Below, in pieces: positions 1 through 9,562 of a stretch of DNA of 64,000 nucleotides (position 1 is its first letter; each line of letters opens with the position of its first letter). The notes beneath the pieces are model-generated. The model saw only the letters and a list, made by a program, of their open reading frames with translations, made no database searches and was not told the origin of the DNA. This stretch comes from Izhakiella australiensis (GTDB lineage Bacteria > Pseudomonadota > Gammaproteobacteria > Enterobacterales > Enterobacteriaceae): positions 248,001-312,000 of the forward strand of contig NZ_MRUL01000002.1 of NCBI RefSeq assembly GCF_002006995.1, written 5' to 3'. The position numbers were made by a program, and so were the translations under genes.

Positions 1-315
1 AGTCATGATGTGACCCGACATTAAATGACCGCCGATCTCATCGCTGAATTTTGCAGCCCGCTCAACATTGACCTTATCGCCCGGCTTAAGCTCGCCAAGG
101 TTGGTAATGCGCAACGTCTCTTTAATTAAGTCAAAACTCACGTTGTCATCTTCAATGGCGGTGACCGTCAGGCAGCAACCGTTATGGGCGACGGAGGCGC
201 CGGTTTCCAGGCCGGGCAACAGCGCCTGCGGTAATCTGACAATATGAGTACGAAAGTTGGGTTTTTCATCAATCGCAAGCACCTCGGCGGTGCCCTGAAC
301 AATACCCGTAAACAT
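1..315 (-). CDS. ribE: Riboflavin synthase alpha chain, N-terminal part (cut by window edge)
   Basis: Converts two molecules of 6,7-dimethyl-8-ribityllumazine to riboflavin, the last step of riboflavin synthesis. The 105 visible codons begin with [10 protein letters not shown], the typical start of this family, and include [11 protein letters not shown] and [16 protein letters not shown], the conserved core of the first lumazine-binding barrel. The C-terminal half lies beyond position 1. The gene is divergent from mdtK, as in E. coli, where it is also called ribC. The assignment is secure from the motifs; only the missing end limits it. Confidence 0.95.
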   Translation of the reverse strand, partial: MFTGIVQGTAEVLAIDEKPNFRTHIVRLPQALLPGLETGASVAHNGCCLTVTAIEDDNVSFDLIKETLRITNLGELKPGDKVNVERAAKFSDEIGGHLMSGHIMT

Positions 316-546
316 ATACTTTAACCTCTGGATTGAATAACCTTCTGCGGTTAGTTTGCCACTCTGCTCTCTGCCCGGCAAATGCAGCGGCACAATACGC
401 GTGATAGAAAAAGCTATTTATTATTTATAAGGTTGGCTAAATCACTGGCTCAATCTACACTATGCCGCCTGAGCCTTGGCTATTCCGTAACCGGATTCAG
501 CCGCGGCCTCTCCCTTCAAGGATATAAAACGTATAAAGGTGTATCC

Positions 547-1920
547 GTGCAGAAGTATTTCGTCGAGGCGCGTCAATTATTAGCATTGGCGATCCCTGTC
601 ATATTCGCCCAGGTGGCGCAAACCGCAATGGGCTTTGTCGATACCATTATGGCGGGAGCGGTTAGCGCCACCGATATGGCCGCCGTTGCGGTAGGTACGT
701 CAATCTGGCTACCATCAATTCTGTTCGGTCATGGTCTGATACTGGCGCTAACGCCGGTCGTCGCCCAGCTTAACGGTGCCGGCAGACGTCAGCATATTGC
801 CCACCAGGTGCGCCAGGCGTACTGGATGGCAGGCATGGTTTCCATTGTGGTGATGGTGGTGCTGTTCAATGCCGGCTTCGTTATCCACGCCATGCACAAT
901 ATTAATGCCGAGCTGGCAGATAAAGCAGTGCGCTATCTGCGTGCGTTGCTCTGGGGCGCGCCCGGCTACCTGTTTTTCCAGGTCGCGCGTAACCAGTGTG
1001 AAGGCTTATCAAAAACCAAGCCGGGCATGGTGCTGGGCTTTCTCGGCTTACTGGTTAATATTCCGGTTAACTACGTTTTTATTTATGGTCACTTTGGCAT
1101 GCCGGCAATGGGCGGCGTGGGCTGCGGTGTCGCCACCGCATCGGTTTACTGGGTTATGTTCATCTTCATGAAAGCGTGGTGTCGTCGCGCGGCGTTCCTG
1201 CGCGATATTCATCAGGCGACGCCGGTTGCCGGACCCGACTGGCAGGTTCTTAAGCGGTTATTCTTTTTAGGGCTTCCCGTGGCGCTGGCGCTGTTTTTTG
1301 AGGTAACCCTGTTTGCCGTCGTTGCGCTGCTGGTCTCGCCGATGGGAATTGTTGAGGTTGCCGGACACCAGATCGCCCTGAACTTTAGCTCGCTGATGTT
1401 TGTTGTCCCCCTCTCGCTGGGCGTAGCAGCCACCATCCGCGTCGGCTATCGTTTGGGTCAGGGATCAACGGAGGAAGCGCATACCGCCGCCTGGGCGGCG
1501 CAGATTGTCGGCGTATTGATGGCTTGTTGTACCGCGCTGTTCACCGTTACCTTCCGTGAACATATTGCGCTGCTATACAACGATAGTCCGGCGGTTGTGG
1601 CCCTGGCCGCTCAGCTGATGTTTCTGGCTGCTATATATCAGATATCCGACTCTATCCAGGTGATTGGCAGCGGCGTGCTGCGCGGCTATAAAGATACCCG
1701 GGCGATATTCTTTATTACCCTGGTCGCGTACTGGTGCCTCGGACTGCCCAGCGGCTGCATACTGGCTCTGACCGACTGGCTGGTACCGGCGATGGGACCG
1801 GCTGGCTTCTGGTGCGGCTTTATTATCGGCCTGACCTCATCGGCCATAATGATGCTATGGCGCATTAACCGGCTTCAGCGCCAGCCAGTCGAACGAATTC
1901 TGGGACGCGCCGCACGCTGA
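547..1920 (+). CDS. mdtK: MATE-family multidrug efflux pump MdtK (NorM)
   Basis: Inner-membrane cation-coupled antiporter that exports drugs and dyes. The 457-residue product has the usual length and a dozen hydrophobic segments; the segment [20 protein letters not shown] and the later [20 protein letters not shown] mark the two MATE halves. The frame is open further upstream to 382, but the protein homologous to E. coli MdtK starts at the GTG at 547 ([17 protein letters not shown], translated with initiator Met), which also gives exactly the family length, so I use that start. About 230 bases separate it from ribE and contain the divergent promoters. I saw no clear terminator after the gene. 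Confidence 0.95.
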   Translation: MQKYFVEARQLLALAIPVIFAQVAQTAMGFVDTIMAGAVSATDMAAVAVGTSIWLPSILFGHGLILALTPVVAQLNGAGRRQHIAHQVRQAYWMAGMVSIVVMVVLFNAGFVIHAMHNINAELADKAVRYLRALLWGAPGYLFFQVARNQCEGLSKTKPGMVLGFLGLLVNIPVNYVFIYGHFGMPAMGGVGCGVATASVYWVMFIFMKAWCRRAAFLRDIHQATPVAGPDWQVLKRLFFLGLPVALALFFEVTLFAVVALLVSPMGIVEVAGHQIALNFSSLMFVVPLSLGVAATIRVGYRLGQGSTEEAHTAAWAAQIVGVLMACCTALFTVTFREHIALLYNDSPAVVALAAQLMFLAAIYQISDSIQVIGSGVLRGYKDTRAIFFITLVAYWCLGLPSGCILALTDWLVPAMGPAGFWCGFIIGLTSSAIMMLWRINRLQRQPVERILGRAAR

Positions 1921-2005
1921 TATGCCAATACACCACAAGAACGCTTAAAATTGCTGCGCTCTGCACAGATGCGCAGCAGTTACACAGAAATTTATCGCTT
2001 TCCCC

Positions 2006-2034
2006 TTGCCAGCCGTTCAGCCTGCCGCTAATAT
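2006..2034 (+). promoter_or_regulatory. Promoter of the tRNA-Val operon
   Basis: A -35 TTGCCA (2006-2011) and a -10 TAATAT (2029-2034) are separated by exactly 17 bases, followed by a C-rich discriminator (tcgtccccgc) of the type linked to stringent control. The first tRNA starts about 50 bases later. Spacing and position make this the likely sigma-70 promoter of the three valine tRNAs; the start site itself is inferred. Confidence 0.7.
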
Positions 2035-2088
2035 TCGTCCCCGCTGTCAGCCTGCTGATTTTTTTTAAAATCACCCGCAATAAAGCGC

Positions 2089-2165
2089 GCGTTCTTAGCT
2101 CAGTTGGTTAGAGCACCACCTTGACATGGTGGGGGTCGGAGGTTCGAGTCCTCTAGAACGCACCA
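2089..2165 (+). tRNA. valV: tRNA-Val(GAC), copy 1
   Basis: A 77-base cloverleaf with encoded CCA end. Acceptor arms GCGTTCT and AGAACGC pair, the anticodon stem CCACC/GGTGG encloses the loop TTGACAT, and the anticodon GAC is at 2123-2125. The T arm has GGTTCGAGTCC. It is identical to copy 3 at 2322. It reads GUC and GUU codons. The symbol follows E. coli synteny. Confidence 0.98.
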
Positions 2166-2167
2166 GT

Positions 2168-2244
2168 GCGTCCGTAGCTCAGTTGGTTAGAGCACCACCT
2201 TGACATGGTGGGGGTCGGTGGTTCGAGTCCACTCGGACGCACCA
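2168..2244 (+). tRNA. valW: tRNA-Val(GAC), copy 2
   Basis: A 77-base tRNA two bases after copy 1. It has the same D arm, anticodon arm and GAC anticodon, but a different acceptor stem (GCGTCCG/CGGACGC) and T stem (GTGG/CCAC). CCA is encoded. It therefore corresponds to a diverged paralogue, not a recent duplicate of its neighbours. Confidence 0.98.
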
Positions 2245-2321
2245 AAAGCATACACCAGTATGTGACCATCGTTTGCGAGGGCAGCCAACGCCCTGATGGC
2301 GTAAAAGAGGCCGAGATTTTT

Positions 2322-2398
2322 GCGTTCTTAGCTCAGTTGGTTAGAGCACCACCTTGACATGGTGGGGGTCGGAGGTTCGAGTCCTCTAGAACGCACCA
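2322..2398 (+). tRNA. tRNA-Val(GAC), copy 3
   Basis: A 77-base tRNA identical base for base to copy 1, placed 77 bases after copy 2. CCA is encoded. E. coli carries two GAC valine tRNAs at this locus as I recall, so the third copy looks like a lineage-specific duplication or gene-conversion product. No terminator with a T-run is evident just downstream. Confidence 0.98.
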
Positions 2399-2423
2399 CT
2401 CCCTGTTATCCCCCCTGTAGCAT

Positions 2424-2627
2424 TTACCCTGAACCCTTTGCGCAACAAGAACATTGACCTTTGGCAGCCGCCTTTTGCCGTCCGCTTTTTAATTGGTTTT
2501 CCAGCGCTTCGCGATTATAATGGCCGCCTTTGAGCGACTTGAATGGTTTCAGCGTATGGAAGAGCCAGGATTTATGCCCTTTTCTGCTTGCGCAATCGCG
2601 CAATGGCCTGCTGTAAACCCTTGTCAC
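2424..2627 (-). CDS. Small Cys-rich hypothetical protein, possibly YdhZ-like
   Basis: A 67-codon frame read from a GTG at 2627, between the tRNAs and pykF on the opposite strand. The C-terminal part (KPFKSLKGGHYNREALENQL, then lysines and a C-x-C-C motif in GQCSCCAKG) looks like a real basic small protein. E. coli has the small gene ydhZ at this place, but I cannot confirm the sequence match from memory. The start is uncertain: a strong AGGAG lies upstream in front of an in-frame ATT codon, and the GTG overlaps the stop of a very short frame (see findings). Function unknown. Confidence 0.45.
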   Translation of the reverse strand: MTRVYSRPLRDCASRKGHKSWLFHTLKPFKSLKGGHYNREALENQLKSGRQKAAAKGQCSCCAKGSG

Positions 2628-2767
2628 AACTTCCGCTGCATATTCAATCGCTATCTCCTATTCTTAAAGCTGTATCGTTGCCTGTTGCCGGGCACCCAAT
2701 TCCTCTTCCAGCCTGCGGCTGGAGGAAAAAACGCTAATCATTCATCACAACTTACAGAAAACTCGTC

Positions 2768-4180
2768 ATGAAAAAGACCAAGATCGTTTGTACTATCGGC
2801 CCAAAAACCGAGTCTGAAGAGATGCTGACTAACCTGCTGGATGCGGGCATGAACGTCATGCGTCTTAATTTTTCCCACGGTGATTATGAAGAACACGGAC
2901 GTCGTATCGCCAACCTGCGCAACGTGGTCAGTAAAACCGGCCGTCAGGCGGCAATCCTGCTTGATACCAAAGGTCCGGAAATCCGCACTACCAAGCTGGA
3001 AGGCGGCAGTGACGTAACGTTACAAGCTGGCCAGACCTTCACGTTTACTACCGATCAAAGCGTCATCGGCAATGCTGAACGCGTTGCGGTGACCTACGCA
3101 GGCTTTACCAGCGACTTGAGCGTTGGCAATACCGTGCTGGTTGATGACGGCCTTATCGGCATGGAAGTCATCAAGGTGACAGAGCAAACCGTGGTATGCC
3201 GCGTTCTCAACGGCGGCGACCTCGGCGAAAATAAAGGGGTTAACCTGCCTGGCGTTTCAATCCAGCTGCCGGCGCTGGCGGAGAAAGATAAGCGTGACCT
3301 GATCTTCGGCTGCGAACAGGGCGTCGATTTTGTGGCGGCATCGTTTATTCGTAAGCGTTCCGACGTACTGGAAATCCGCGAGCATCTTAAAGCCCATGGC
3401 GGCGAGCACATTCAAATTATCTCCAAGATCGAGAATCAGGAAGGTCTCAACAACTTCGATGAGATTCTGGAAGCCTCTGATGGCATCATGGTTGCCCGCG
3501 GCGACCTCGGCGTAGAGATCCCGGTTGAAGAAGTTATCTTCGCTCAGAAAATGATGATCAAGAAGTGCAACAAAGCACGTAAAGTGGTGATTACCGCCAC
3601 CCAAATGCTGGACTCCATGATTAAAAACCCGCGCCCTACCCGCGCTGAAGCTGGCGACGTGGCTAATGCCATCCTCGACGGTACCGATGCGGTGATGCTG
3701 TCTGGCGAGAGCGCCAAAGGTAAGTATCCGCTGGAAGCGGTAAGCATTATGGCCACCATTTGCGAGCGTACCGATCCGGTAATGAAAAGCCGTATCGAAA
3801 TTAAAGATCCGCAGCACAGAATGCGCATCACCGAGGCAGTGTGTCGCGGCGCGGTAGAAACCGCCGAAAACCTTGAAGCGCCACTGATCGTGGTGGCAAC
3901 CGAAGGCGGCAAATCAGCCAAGTCAGTGCGTAAATATTTCCCGCACGCTACCATTCTCGCCCTGACGACGAATGAACTGACTGCACGCCAGCTGCTGCTG
4001 ACCAAAGGCGTAGAAACCACCCTGGTTAGCGAAATCGCCTCCACGGATGATTTCTACCGTCTGGGCAAAGAAGCGGCGCTGAAAAGCGGCTACGCGCAAA
4101 AAGGCGACGTGGTGGTGATGGTTTCTGGTGCGCTGGTGCCAAGTGGAACCACCAATACCGCATCCGTTCACGCGCTTTAA
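2768..4180 (+). CDS. pykF: Pyruvate kinase I (fructose-1,6-bisphosphate activated type)
   Basis: Makes pyruvate and ATP from phosphoenolpyruvate and ADP in the last step of glycolysis. At 470 residues it has the exact length of E. coli PykF. It begins [20 protein letters not shown], carries the active-site stretch [13 protein letters not shown], the Mg/K-binding region [12 protein letters not shown] and the signature [21 protein letters not shown], and ends in the allosteric C domain with [16 protein letters not shown]. It precedes lpp as in E. coli, but each has its own promoter or terminator. It opposes PpsA, encoded at 17.3 kb, in the PEP/pyruvate node. Confidence 0.97.
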   Translation: MKKTKIVCTIGPKTESEEMLTNLLDAGMNVMRLNFSHGDYEEHGRRIANLRNVVSKTGRQAAILLDTKGPEIRTTKLEGGSDVTLQAGQTFTFTTDQSVIGNAERVAVTYAGFTSDLSVGNTVLVDDGLIGMEVIKVTEQTVVCRVLNGGDLGENKGVNLPGVSIQLPALAEKDKRDLIFGCEQGVDFVAASFIRKRSDVLEIREHLKAHGGEHIQIISKIENQEGLNNFDEILEASDGIMVARGDLGVEIPVEEVIFAQKMMIKKCNKARKVVITATQMLDSMIKNPRPTRAEAGDVANAILDGTDAVMLSGESAKGKYPLEAVSIMATICERTDPVMKSRIEIKDPQHRMRITEAVCRGAVETAENLEAPLIVVATEGGKSAKSVRKYFPHATILALTTNELTARQLLLTKGVETTLVSEIASTDDFYRLGKEAALKSGYAQKGDVVVMVSGALVPSGTTNTASVHAL

Positions 4181-4203
4181 TCGAAGTTCAGCCTCTGAAA
4201 TGC

Positions 4204-4230
4204 AAAAGCGCCCCCTGGGCGCTTTTTTTT
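4204..4230 (+). terminator. Rho-independent terminator of pykF
   Basis: Stem AGCGCCC / GGGCGCT with a three-base loop, followed by eight T. It begins about 25 bases after the pykF stop. Confidence 0.9.
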
Positions 4231-4435
4231 GGTAAAAGCCATAATTAAGATTGCCGAAAAAGCCAATCGGATTTAACTATTCAACTCTGCCACTTATTAA
4301 GATTGGTCCGATTAAAGCTACCTGTTTTCTCTATTTTTTTTGCTTAATAGTGGCTCACAGCCGTTTCTTTGAGCGAACGATCAAATTTAAGCGTGTTATC
4401 AGCAAAAATTTATTCTCATCGCAAAAAAGTTTGTG

Positions 4436-4449
4436 TAATACTTGTAACG
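4436..4449 (+). promoter_or_regulatory. lpp promoter -10 and transcription start region
   Basis: The stretch from TAATACT (4436-4442) through the leader TACATGGAGATTAACTC to the start codon is nearly identical to the strong lpp promoter and leader that I recall from E. coli. By that comparison transcription starts near G4449. The A/T-rich upstream tract (4400-4430) fits the known strength of this promoter. Confidence 0.8.
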
Positions 4450-4483
4450 CTACATGGAGATTAACTCAATCTAGAGGGTATAA

Positions 4484-4723
<240 letters not shown>

Positions 4724-4737
4724 GAGTTCCTGTAAGA

Positions 4738-4768
4738 AAAATGGCGCACACTGTGCGCCATTTTTTTT
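4738..4768 (+). terminator. Terminator of lpp
   Basis: Perfect hairpin AATGGCGCA/TGCGCCATT with a short loop, followed by a run of T. It lies 15 bases after the lpp stop. The A-run on the other side could also serve ldtE from the opposite strand. Confidence 0.9.
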
Positions 4769-4784
4769 GTCCTGATAAAACCAC

Positions 4785-5774
4785 TCAGGACTGAGGAGCG
4801 GTGTCTGCGGCGTTGTTGACCTGCTGCGGCGGCATCACCTGCGGCGCGGGCGTGCCTGCATTAGCTAACACCGGCATGCCAGAACGACGGCTAAGGGCTT
4901 CTTTGATTACAGCCTTATCGCTCTCTTTGCTGTTCATAAAGCGTTTTAGCGCCACGGTTAATGGAATGGCCTTGGTTTGCGGATCTTCACCTTCATAGCG
5001 CGACAGCGGCTGGTGTACCTCGATATAGCGTTTACCGTCTGGTTCTACCGCATACTTGACCGGCTGATTGATTACCTGAACCCGGGTGCCTTCCGGCACG
5101 TTGTTAAACAGCGTCTGAATATCATCGGGTCGCAGACGGATGCAGCCGGAACTCACGCGCATACCGATACCGAAATCCGCATTGGTACCGTGAATCAAAT
5201 AATGTCCCTTCCCGTATGCCAGCCGCATTGCATACAGCCCCATCGGATTATCCGGCCCGGCAGGGATGACGCCAGGCAGCTTAATGCCCTTCTCCGCATA
5301 GCGCTTACGGATGTTTGGCGTGGGCGTCCAGGTGGGATTAGGGATTTTCTGACTGATGCTGGTTACCGTGCTGGGCGTGATGGCGCCCTGCTGACCAATA
5401 CCGATCGGGTAAACAATGACTTTATCTTCACCTTTGGGATAATAATACAGCCGCAGCTCGGCAATATTCACCACGATACCTTCACGCTTGGTATCGGGTA
5501 GCAGCATCTGCTGCGGTATGGTCAGTTCTGAGCCCGCTTTCGGCAGCCAGGGATCGGTGCCTGGATTTGCTTCAAGCATGCCCAGCAACCCCACTTTATA
5601 GCGTGCGGCGATATCTTCGAGCGGTCGTTTATTATCCGGCACTACCGTCGTCACATTCTCGCCTATCAGGCGGCTGTCAGCGGGGGGCAATGGATATTCG
5701 GTTGCAGCAGCCTGCTGCGCCCAGCCGGTTACGGCCAGAGCAGCAATCGCCAGCAGACGACGCGTGGTAGTCAT
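4785..5774 (-). CDS. ldtE: L,D-transpeptidase (YnhG/LdtE type)
   Basis: Periplasmic enzyme that forms 3-3 cross-links in peptidoglycan. The 329-residue protein has a signal peptide (cleavage near AAA-TEYPLP), a LysM-like peptidoglycan-binding region at about 40-90 (LEDIAARYKVGLLGMLEANP), and a YkuD catalytic domain at about 95-235 with HGTNADFGIG and the catalytic SSGCIRL cysteine motif. A low-complexity Pro/Gln tail closes the protein. It stands next to lpp as in E. coli, where this paralogue is assigned mainly to 3-3 cross-linking rather than Lpp attachment; that division is family knowledge and not visible here. Confidence 0.93.
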   Translation of the reverse strand: MTTTRRLLAIAALAVTGWAQQAAATEYPLPPADSRLIGENVTTVVPDNKRPLEDIAARYKVGLLGMLEANPGTDPWLPKAGSELTIPQQMLLPDTKREGIVVNIAELRLYYYPKGEDKVIVYPIGIGQQGAITPSTVTSISQKIPNPTWTPTPNIRKRYAEKGIKLPGVIPAGPDNPMGLYAMRLAYGKGHYLIHGTNADFGIGMRVSSGCIRLRPDDIQTLFNNVPEGTRVQVINQPVKYAVEPDGKRYIEVHQPLSRYEGEDPQTKAIPLTVALKRFMNSKESDKAVIKEALSRRSGMPVLANAGTPAPQVMPPQQVNNAADTAPQS

Positions 5775-5799
5775 ACAGCACTCCCTGTAAATGGCAGAA

Positions 5800-5832
5800 G
5801 TAACAGAAAGACTGTCAGCGAAGCGCTGACAG
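5800..5832 (-). terminator. Terminator of the suf operon
   Basis: Perfect nine-base stem CTGTCAGCG/CGCTGACAG with a three-base loop (5812-5832). On the minus strand it is followed by the T-rich tcttTctgtt. It lies just after sufE and before ldtE. Confidence 0.7.
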
Positions 5833-5838
5833 CTTGCG

Positions 5839-6264
5839 CTAGTTTAGCTTAGAAAGGCTTTCTGCCTTGTGACGAATTGCCCGGATCATCGCCTCGAGAC
5901 CCTGGGTACGTGACGGCGTCAGATGCTGCGTCAGCGCCAGTTGCTCAAACCAGGGACGCACATCAAAGGCAACGATCTGGGCGGGGGTCAGCTGCTGATA
6001 TAAAATAAATACGACGGCAATCAATCCCTTAACTATTGCCGCATCGCTATCCCCCTGCAGAACAACTTTCCCATTCTGATCCTGGACAAGGTGCAACCAG
6101 ACCTGACTCTGGCAGCCGGATATCGCATTTTCAGGCTGATGCAAAGAATCAGATAATTCTGGCAATGCGGCGCCTAATTCAATGATGTAAAGATACTTCT
6201 CTTCCCAGTTTGCGCAGCGATTAAAGTTGCGCACTAATTTATCTTTATCTGGCAACGTTGCCAT
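5839..6264 (-). CDS. sufE: Cysteine desulfuration protein SufE
   Basis: Accepts persulfide sulphur from SufS and hands it to the SufBCD scaffold. The 141 residues begin [20 protein letters not shown] and carry the acceptor cysteine in ISGCQSQVW. The C-terminal region [20 protein letters not shown] is typical. It is the last gene of the suf operon, 23 bases after sufS, and is followed by a terminator. Confidence 0.97.
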   Translation of the reverse strand: MATLPDKDKLVRNFNRCANWEEKYLYIIELGAALPELSDSLHQPENAISGCQSQVWLHLVQDQNGKVVLQGDSDAAIVKGLIAVVFILYQQLTPAQIVAFDVRPWFEQLALTQHLTPSRTQGLEAMIRAIRHKAESLSKLN

Positions 6265-6287
6265 TTACTCCTCCTGCCTGCCCGGTA

Positions 6288-7511
6288 TTACCCACCGAGC
6301 AGACGGTGTATACGTATCAGGCCGCCCGCCAGTCGGTCGGCTTCTTCCTCGGTATTATACATGGTAAAACTGGCCCGGCACATGGCGGGAACGCCAAAGC
6401 GGCTCATCAGCGGCATGGCGCAATGATGGCCGGTGCGAATGGCGATGCCGTACTGGTCAAGGAAGCTACCGACATCGTAGGCGTGATGTTTACCCAGATT
6501 GAATGAAATCACGCCGGCGCGATCGTGCGGGCCGTAGGTTATCAAATCAGGCACCGATGCCAGCTTGTCCTGCGCATAGCGCATCAGCTGCTGTTCATAG
6601 GCATGGATGTTGTCGATACCCAGCTCGCTGACATAGCTAAGCGCGGCGCCGAGACCAATAATGCCGCCGGTATGCGGCGAGCCGGCCTCAAAGCGCCAGG
6701 GCGCCGAATTCCAGGTGGTGCCGCTGGTCAGGCTGACGCTTTTTATCATCGACCCGCCGCCTTCCCAGGGAGGCATGTCATCCAGTAATGCTTTACGGCC
6801 GTACAGCACGCCGATGCCAGTCGGGCCGTAAATTTTATGGCCGGAGAACAGGTAAAAATCGCAGCCCAGATCCTGGACGTCTACCGCCTGGTGCATGACC
6901 GCCTGAGCACCATCAACTAAGGTAGTCACCCCGGCGGCACGCGCCTTCGCAATCAGTTCTTTTAGCGGATTCACCGTACCGAGCACGTTAGAGACCTGAG
7001 TTAACGCCAGCAGGCGGGTGCGGGCGTCAATCAGCGTATCGAGCTTAGCAACATCTAACCGACCTTCGTCGGTAATAGGTATAAAGCGCAGCTCAGCCCC
7101 CGTGCGCTGCGCCAACAGCTGCCAGGGCACGATATTCGCATGATGTTCCATCTCGGTAATAATCAGATTGTCACCGGCTTTAATCTGGCTTTGCCCCCAG
7201 CTATTGGCAACCAGGTTAATCCCTTCGGTGGTGCCGCGCACAAAGACGATTTCTTCCGGCGATGCGGCATGAATAAAGCGCGCAACCTGATGACGGACCT
7301 CTTCCATTTCCGTGGTTGCCTCAGCGCTCAGGGTATGAATACCGCGATGCACCGCCGCATAGCCATGCCGATAGAAATGGCTTTCCGCCTCGATAACGCT
7401 CAGCGGCTTTTGCGCGCTGGCCGCGCTATCGAGATAAGCAAGCTGGCGACCATTTACTTCGCGCGCCAGCACCGGAAAATCCGCCCTGACGCGGCGGACA
7501 TCAAAACTCAT
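6288..7511 (-). CDS. sufS: Cysteine desulfurase SufS
   Basis: PLP enzyme that removes sulphur from L-cysteine as a persulfide for Fe-S assembly under oxidative stress or iron limitation. The 407-residue group II desulfurase contains the PLP lysine in [13 protein letters not shown] and the catalytic cysteine in [11 protein letters not shown]. The start codon overlaps the sufD stop by four bases (ATGA), implying translational coupling. Partner SufE is next. Confidence 0.97.
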   Translation of the reverse strand: MSFDVRRVRADFPVLAREVNGRQLAYLDSAASAQKPLSVIEAESHFYRHGYAAVHRGIHTLSAEATTEMEEVRHQVARFIHAASPEEIVFVRGTTEGINLVANSWGQSQIKAGDNLIITEMEHHANIVPWQLLAQRTGAELRFIPITDEGRLDVAKLDTLIDARTRLLALTQVSNVLGTVNPLKELIAKARAAGVTTLVDGAQAVMHQAVDVQDLGCDFYLFSGHKIYGPTGIGVLYGRKALLDDMPPWEGGGSMIKSVSLTSGTTWNSAPWRFEAGSPHTGGIIGLGAALSYVSELGIDNIHAYEQQLMRYAQDKLASVPDLITYGPHDRAGVISFNLGKHHAYDVGSFLDQYGIAIRTGHHCAMPLMSRFGVPAMCRASFTMYNTEEEADRLAGGLIRIHRLLGG

Positions 7512-8791
7512 TCAAGACCTCCCGGAAAGCGCAGCGCAATGCGCTCTAACACCGTTTCTTTCAGGGTACTGTCGCTGATGGCTTCCGTCAGTTCAGCAGC
7601 GAAGGCGTAAATAATCATGCGCTGCGCTGCCTGCTCGTCAATACCGCGCGAGCGCAGATAAAACATCTGCTCATCGTCAATGCGGCCAATCGTTGCGCCG
7701 TGGCTGCACTTCACGTCATCAGCATAGATTTCCAGCTGCGGTTTGGTATCAACCTCTGCCAGACGGCCCAGCAATAAATTATTGTTGGTCATCTGACCGT
7801 CAGTTTTCAACGCATGCTGTGCAACGGTAATTTTCCCGTTGAACACCGCTTTGGCGCGATCGCGCACGATGGTTTTATGCAGCTGGCGGCTAAGACAGTA
7901 GCCCTTATTGTGCTCCAGATAGCTGCGGGTATCGCACACTTCTTTATCTACCGGCAACACCAGACTGTTGAGCAGCAGTTCGCTGTTCTCCCCGTTCAGC
8001 TGCACGCTGGTATTATGGCGCGACAGGCCTGCGCCGAGTAAGAAGCTATGACTGGCGACCCACGCATCGCGGCCGATACGAATATCGTTGTGGGCAAAGT
8101 GATAGCTGGCGGCGGTTTCAAAACCCAGCTTGTAGTGGTGGAGCCTGGCGTTATCGCCGACGCGAAACGTTGAGCGCGCTCCGCTAAAATGGCCGCTATC
8201 ATTCAGGCTGACGTAATGTTCGATCAGCGTAGCTTCGGCGCCCGCTTCCAGCTCCAGATGATGCCGGTAGTGAACGGTGTTCATCGCACCGCTGCGGCCG
8301 CTGCTGATGTTCAGCAGATATAGCGGTCGCGCCGCGCTTTTACCGCGCGCCAGCCGCAGCGTGGTAACTTCCTCAGCCAGACTTTCCGTCAGGTGCAGGA
8401 ACACTTCAGGCTGTATTGGCGCGTCAAGCTCACGCCGCTGGGCCGCCTGCTGAATTTCAACCTGGAATAAATCGTAATCTTTGTCGCTCAACTCAGCATC
8501 GAAGCGACCGTCAACGAAGACCAGTCGCACGGCGTCGATGTCCAACGCCAGCGGCGCCAGATCGAGCGCATTGAGGCGCGTATGGGACTCAGGCAGCGCA
8601 AAACGTTCGCCAAGCAGCCCATCCAGCGGCGTATAGCGCCAGTTTTCGTGTTTGCGCGTCGGCAAACCGAGGCGTAAAACCTGCTGCCAGTGCTGCTGCG
8701 CCTGCATTGAACGCTGGTCGCCACGGCTTTCAAATAAATGATGCCATTGCTGCAGCGCGTTATCGTTATTCTTCGTCTGTAAGCCAGCCAT
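7508..8791 (-). CDS. sufD: Fe-S cluster assembly protein SufD
   Basis: Beta-helix component of the SufBC2D scaffold, paralogous to SufB, needed for iron acquisition by the complex. The 427 residues start [20 protein letters not shown] and hold the conserved [20 protein letters not shown] stretch and the C-terminal FYLRSRGI. It overlaps the end of sufC by 26 bases and sufS by four. Identity rests on family motifs and operon position. Confidence 0.96.
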   Translation of the reverse strand: MAGLQTKNNDNALQQWHHLFESRGDQRSMQAQQHWQQVLRLGLPTRKHENWRYTPLDGLLGERFALPESHTRLNALDLAPLALDIDAVRLVFVDGRFDAELSDKDYDLFQVEIQQAAQRRELDAPIQPEVFLHLTESLAEEVTTLRLARGKSAARPLYLLNISSGRSGAMNTVHYRHHLELEAGAEATLIEHYVSLNDSGHFSGARSTFRVGDNARLHHYKLGFETAASYHFAHNDIRIGRDAWVASHSFLLGAGLSRHNTSVQLNGENSELLLNSLVLPVDKEVCDTRSYLEHNKGYCLSRQLHKTIVRDRAKAVFNGKITVAQHALKTDGQMTNNNLLLGRLAEVDTKPQLEIYADDVKCSHGATIGRIDDEQMFYLRSRGIDEQAAQRMIIYAFAAELTEAISDSTLKETVLERIALRFPGGLE

Positions 8792-9512
8792 AGCCCTGCT
8801 CCTCCAGCTGTTTCACCAGCGAAAAATCGCCAGATTTAACGATTTTCCCCTGATAGAGCACATGCACAAAATCCGGCTTAATGTAGTCGAGAATGCGCTG
8901 ATAGTGGGTAACGATGATAAAGGCGCGCTTGCCGTCGCGCAGCGAGTTAACGCCATTGGCCACGATTTTTAACGCGTCAATATCCAGACCGGAATCGGTC
9001 TCATCAAGAATGCACAGATCGGGCTCCAGCGCCGCCATTTGCAGAATGTCGTTACGCTTCTTTTCACCACCGGAAAAGCCAACGTTCACCGAACGCGTCA
9101 GCAAATCCTCCGGCATCTTTAACAGTTGAATTTTATCTTCGATAAAATCCTGGAAATCAAAACGGTCAAGTACCGGCTGTTCACGGTATTTTCTGACGGC
9201 ATTCACCGCTGTTTGCAGGAAAAACTGATTGCTGACGCCCGGGATTTCCACCGGATACTGAAATGCCATAAAGATACCTTCGCCGGCGCGATCTTCCGGG
9301 TCCAGTTCCAGCAAATCTTTGCCTTTGAAGCTGACGCTGCCGCCGGCAACCTCATACTCTTCACGTCCGGCGAGAGTGGCGGATAAGGTACTTTTTCCGG
9401 AACCATTTGGCCCCATGATGGCGTGTACTTCACCGGCTTTTACTTCCAGATCGAGCCCGCGCAAAATAGCTTTATCTTCAATATTTACCTGTAAATCTTT
9501 AATACTTAACAT
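8766..9512 (-). CDS. sufC: Fe-S cluster assembly ATPase SufC
   Basis: Soluble ABC-type ATPase that drives conformational change in SufBCD. The 248 residues include Walker A GPNGSGKST, the signature FSGGEKKRNDILQM and Walker B CILDETDSGLD. The gene lies 50 bases after sufB and overlaps sufD. Confidence 0.97.
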   Translation of the reverse strand: MLSIKDLQVNIEDKAILRGLDLEVKAGEVHAIMGPNGSGKSTLSATLAGREEYEVAGGSVSFKGKDLLELDPEDRAGEGIFMAFQYPVEIPGVSNQFFLQTAVNAVRKYREQPVLDRFDFQDFIEDKIQLLKMPEDLLTRSVNVGFSGGEKKRNDILQMAALEPDLCILDETDSGLDIDALKIVANGVNSLRDGKRAFIIVTHYQRILDYIKPDFVHVLYQGKIVKSGDFSLVKQLEEQGYGWLTDEE

Positions 9513-9562
9513 AGTTTTTCCTTGGCGATGCCTTCCGGCACCGGTGAAAATTCGCAGGCGCT

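Noticed and set aside
382..546. N-terminal extension of MdtK by 55 codons
   Set aside because: Residues before the GTG at 547 have no counterpart in the 457-residue family protein and no SD; the region is more likely untranslated leader.
2669..2682. Possible Cra site GCTGTATCGTTGCC upstream of pykF
   Set aside because: Three mismatches to RSTGAAWCSNTHHW, including the central GAA; the ppsA site in the same genome fits perfectly, so this one is not called.
2493..2771. 92-codon plus-strand frame ahead of pykF
   Set aside because: No SD, no domain pattern, overlaps the Cys-rich minus-strand frame and the pykF start.
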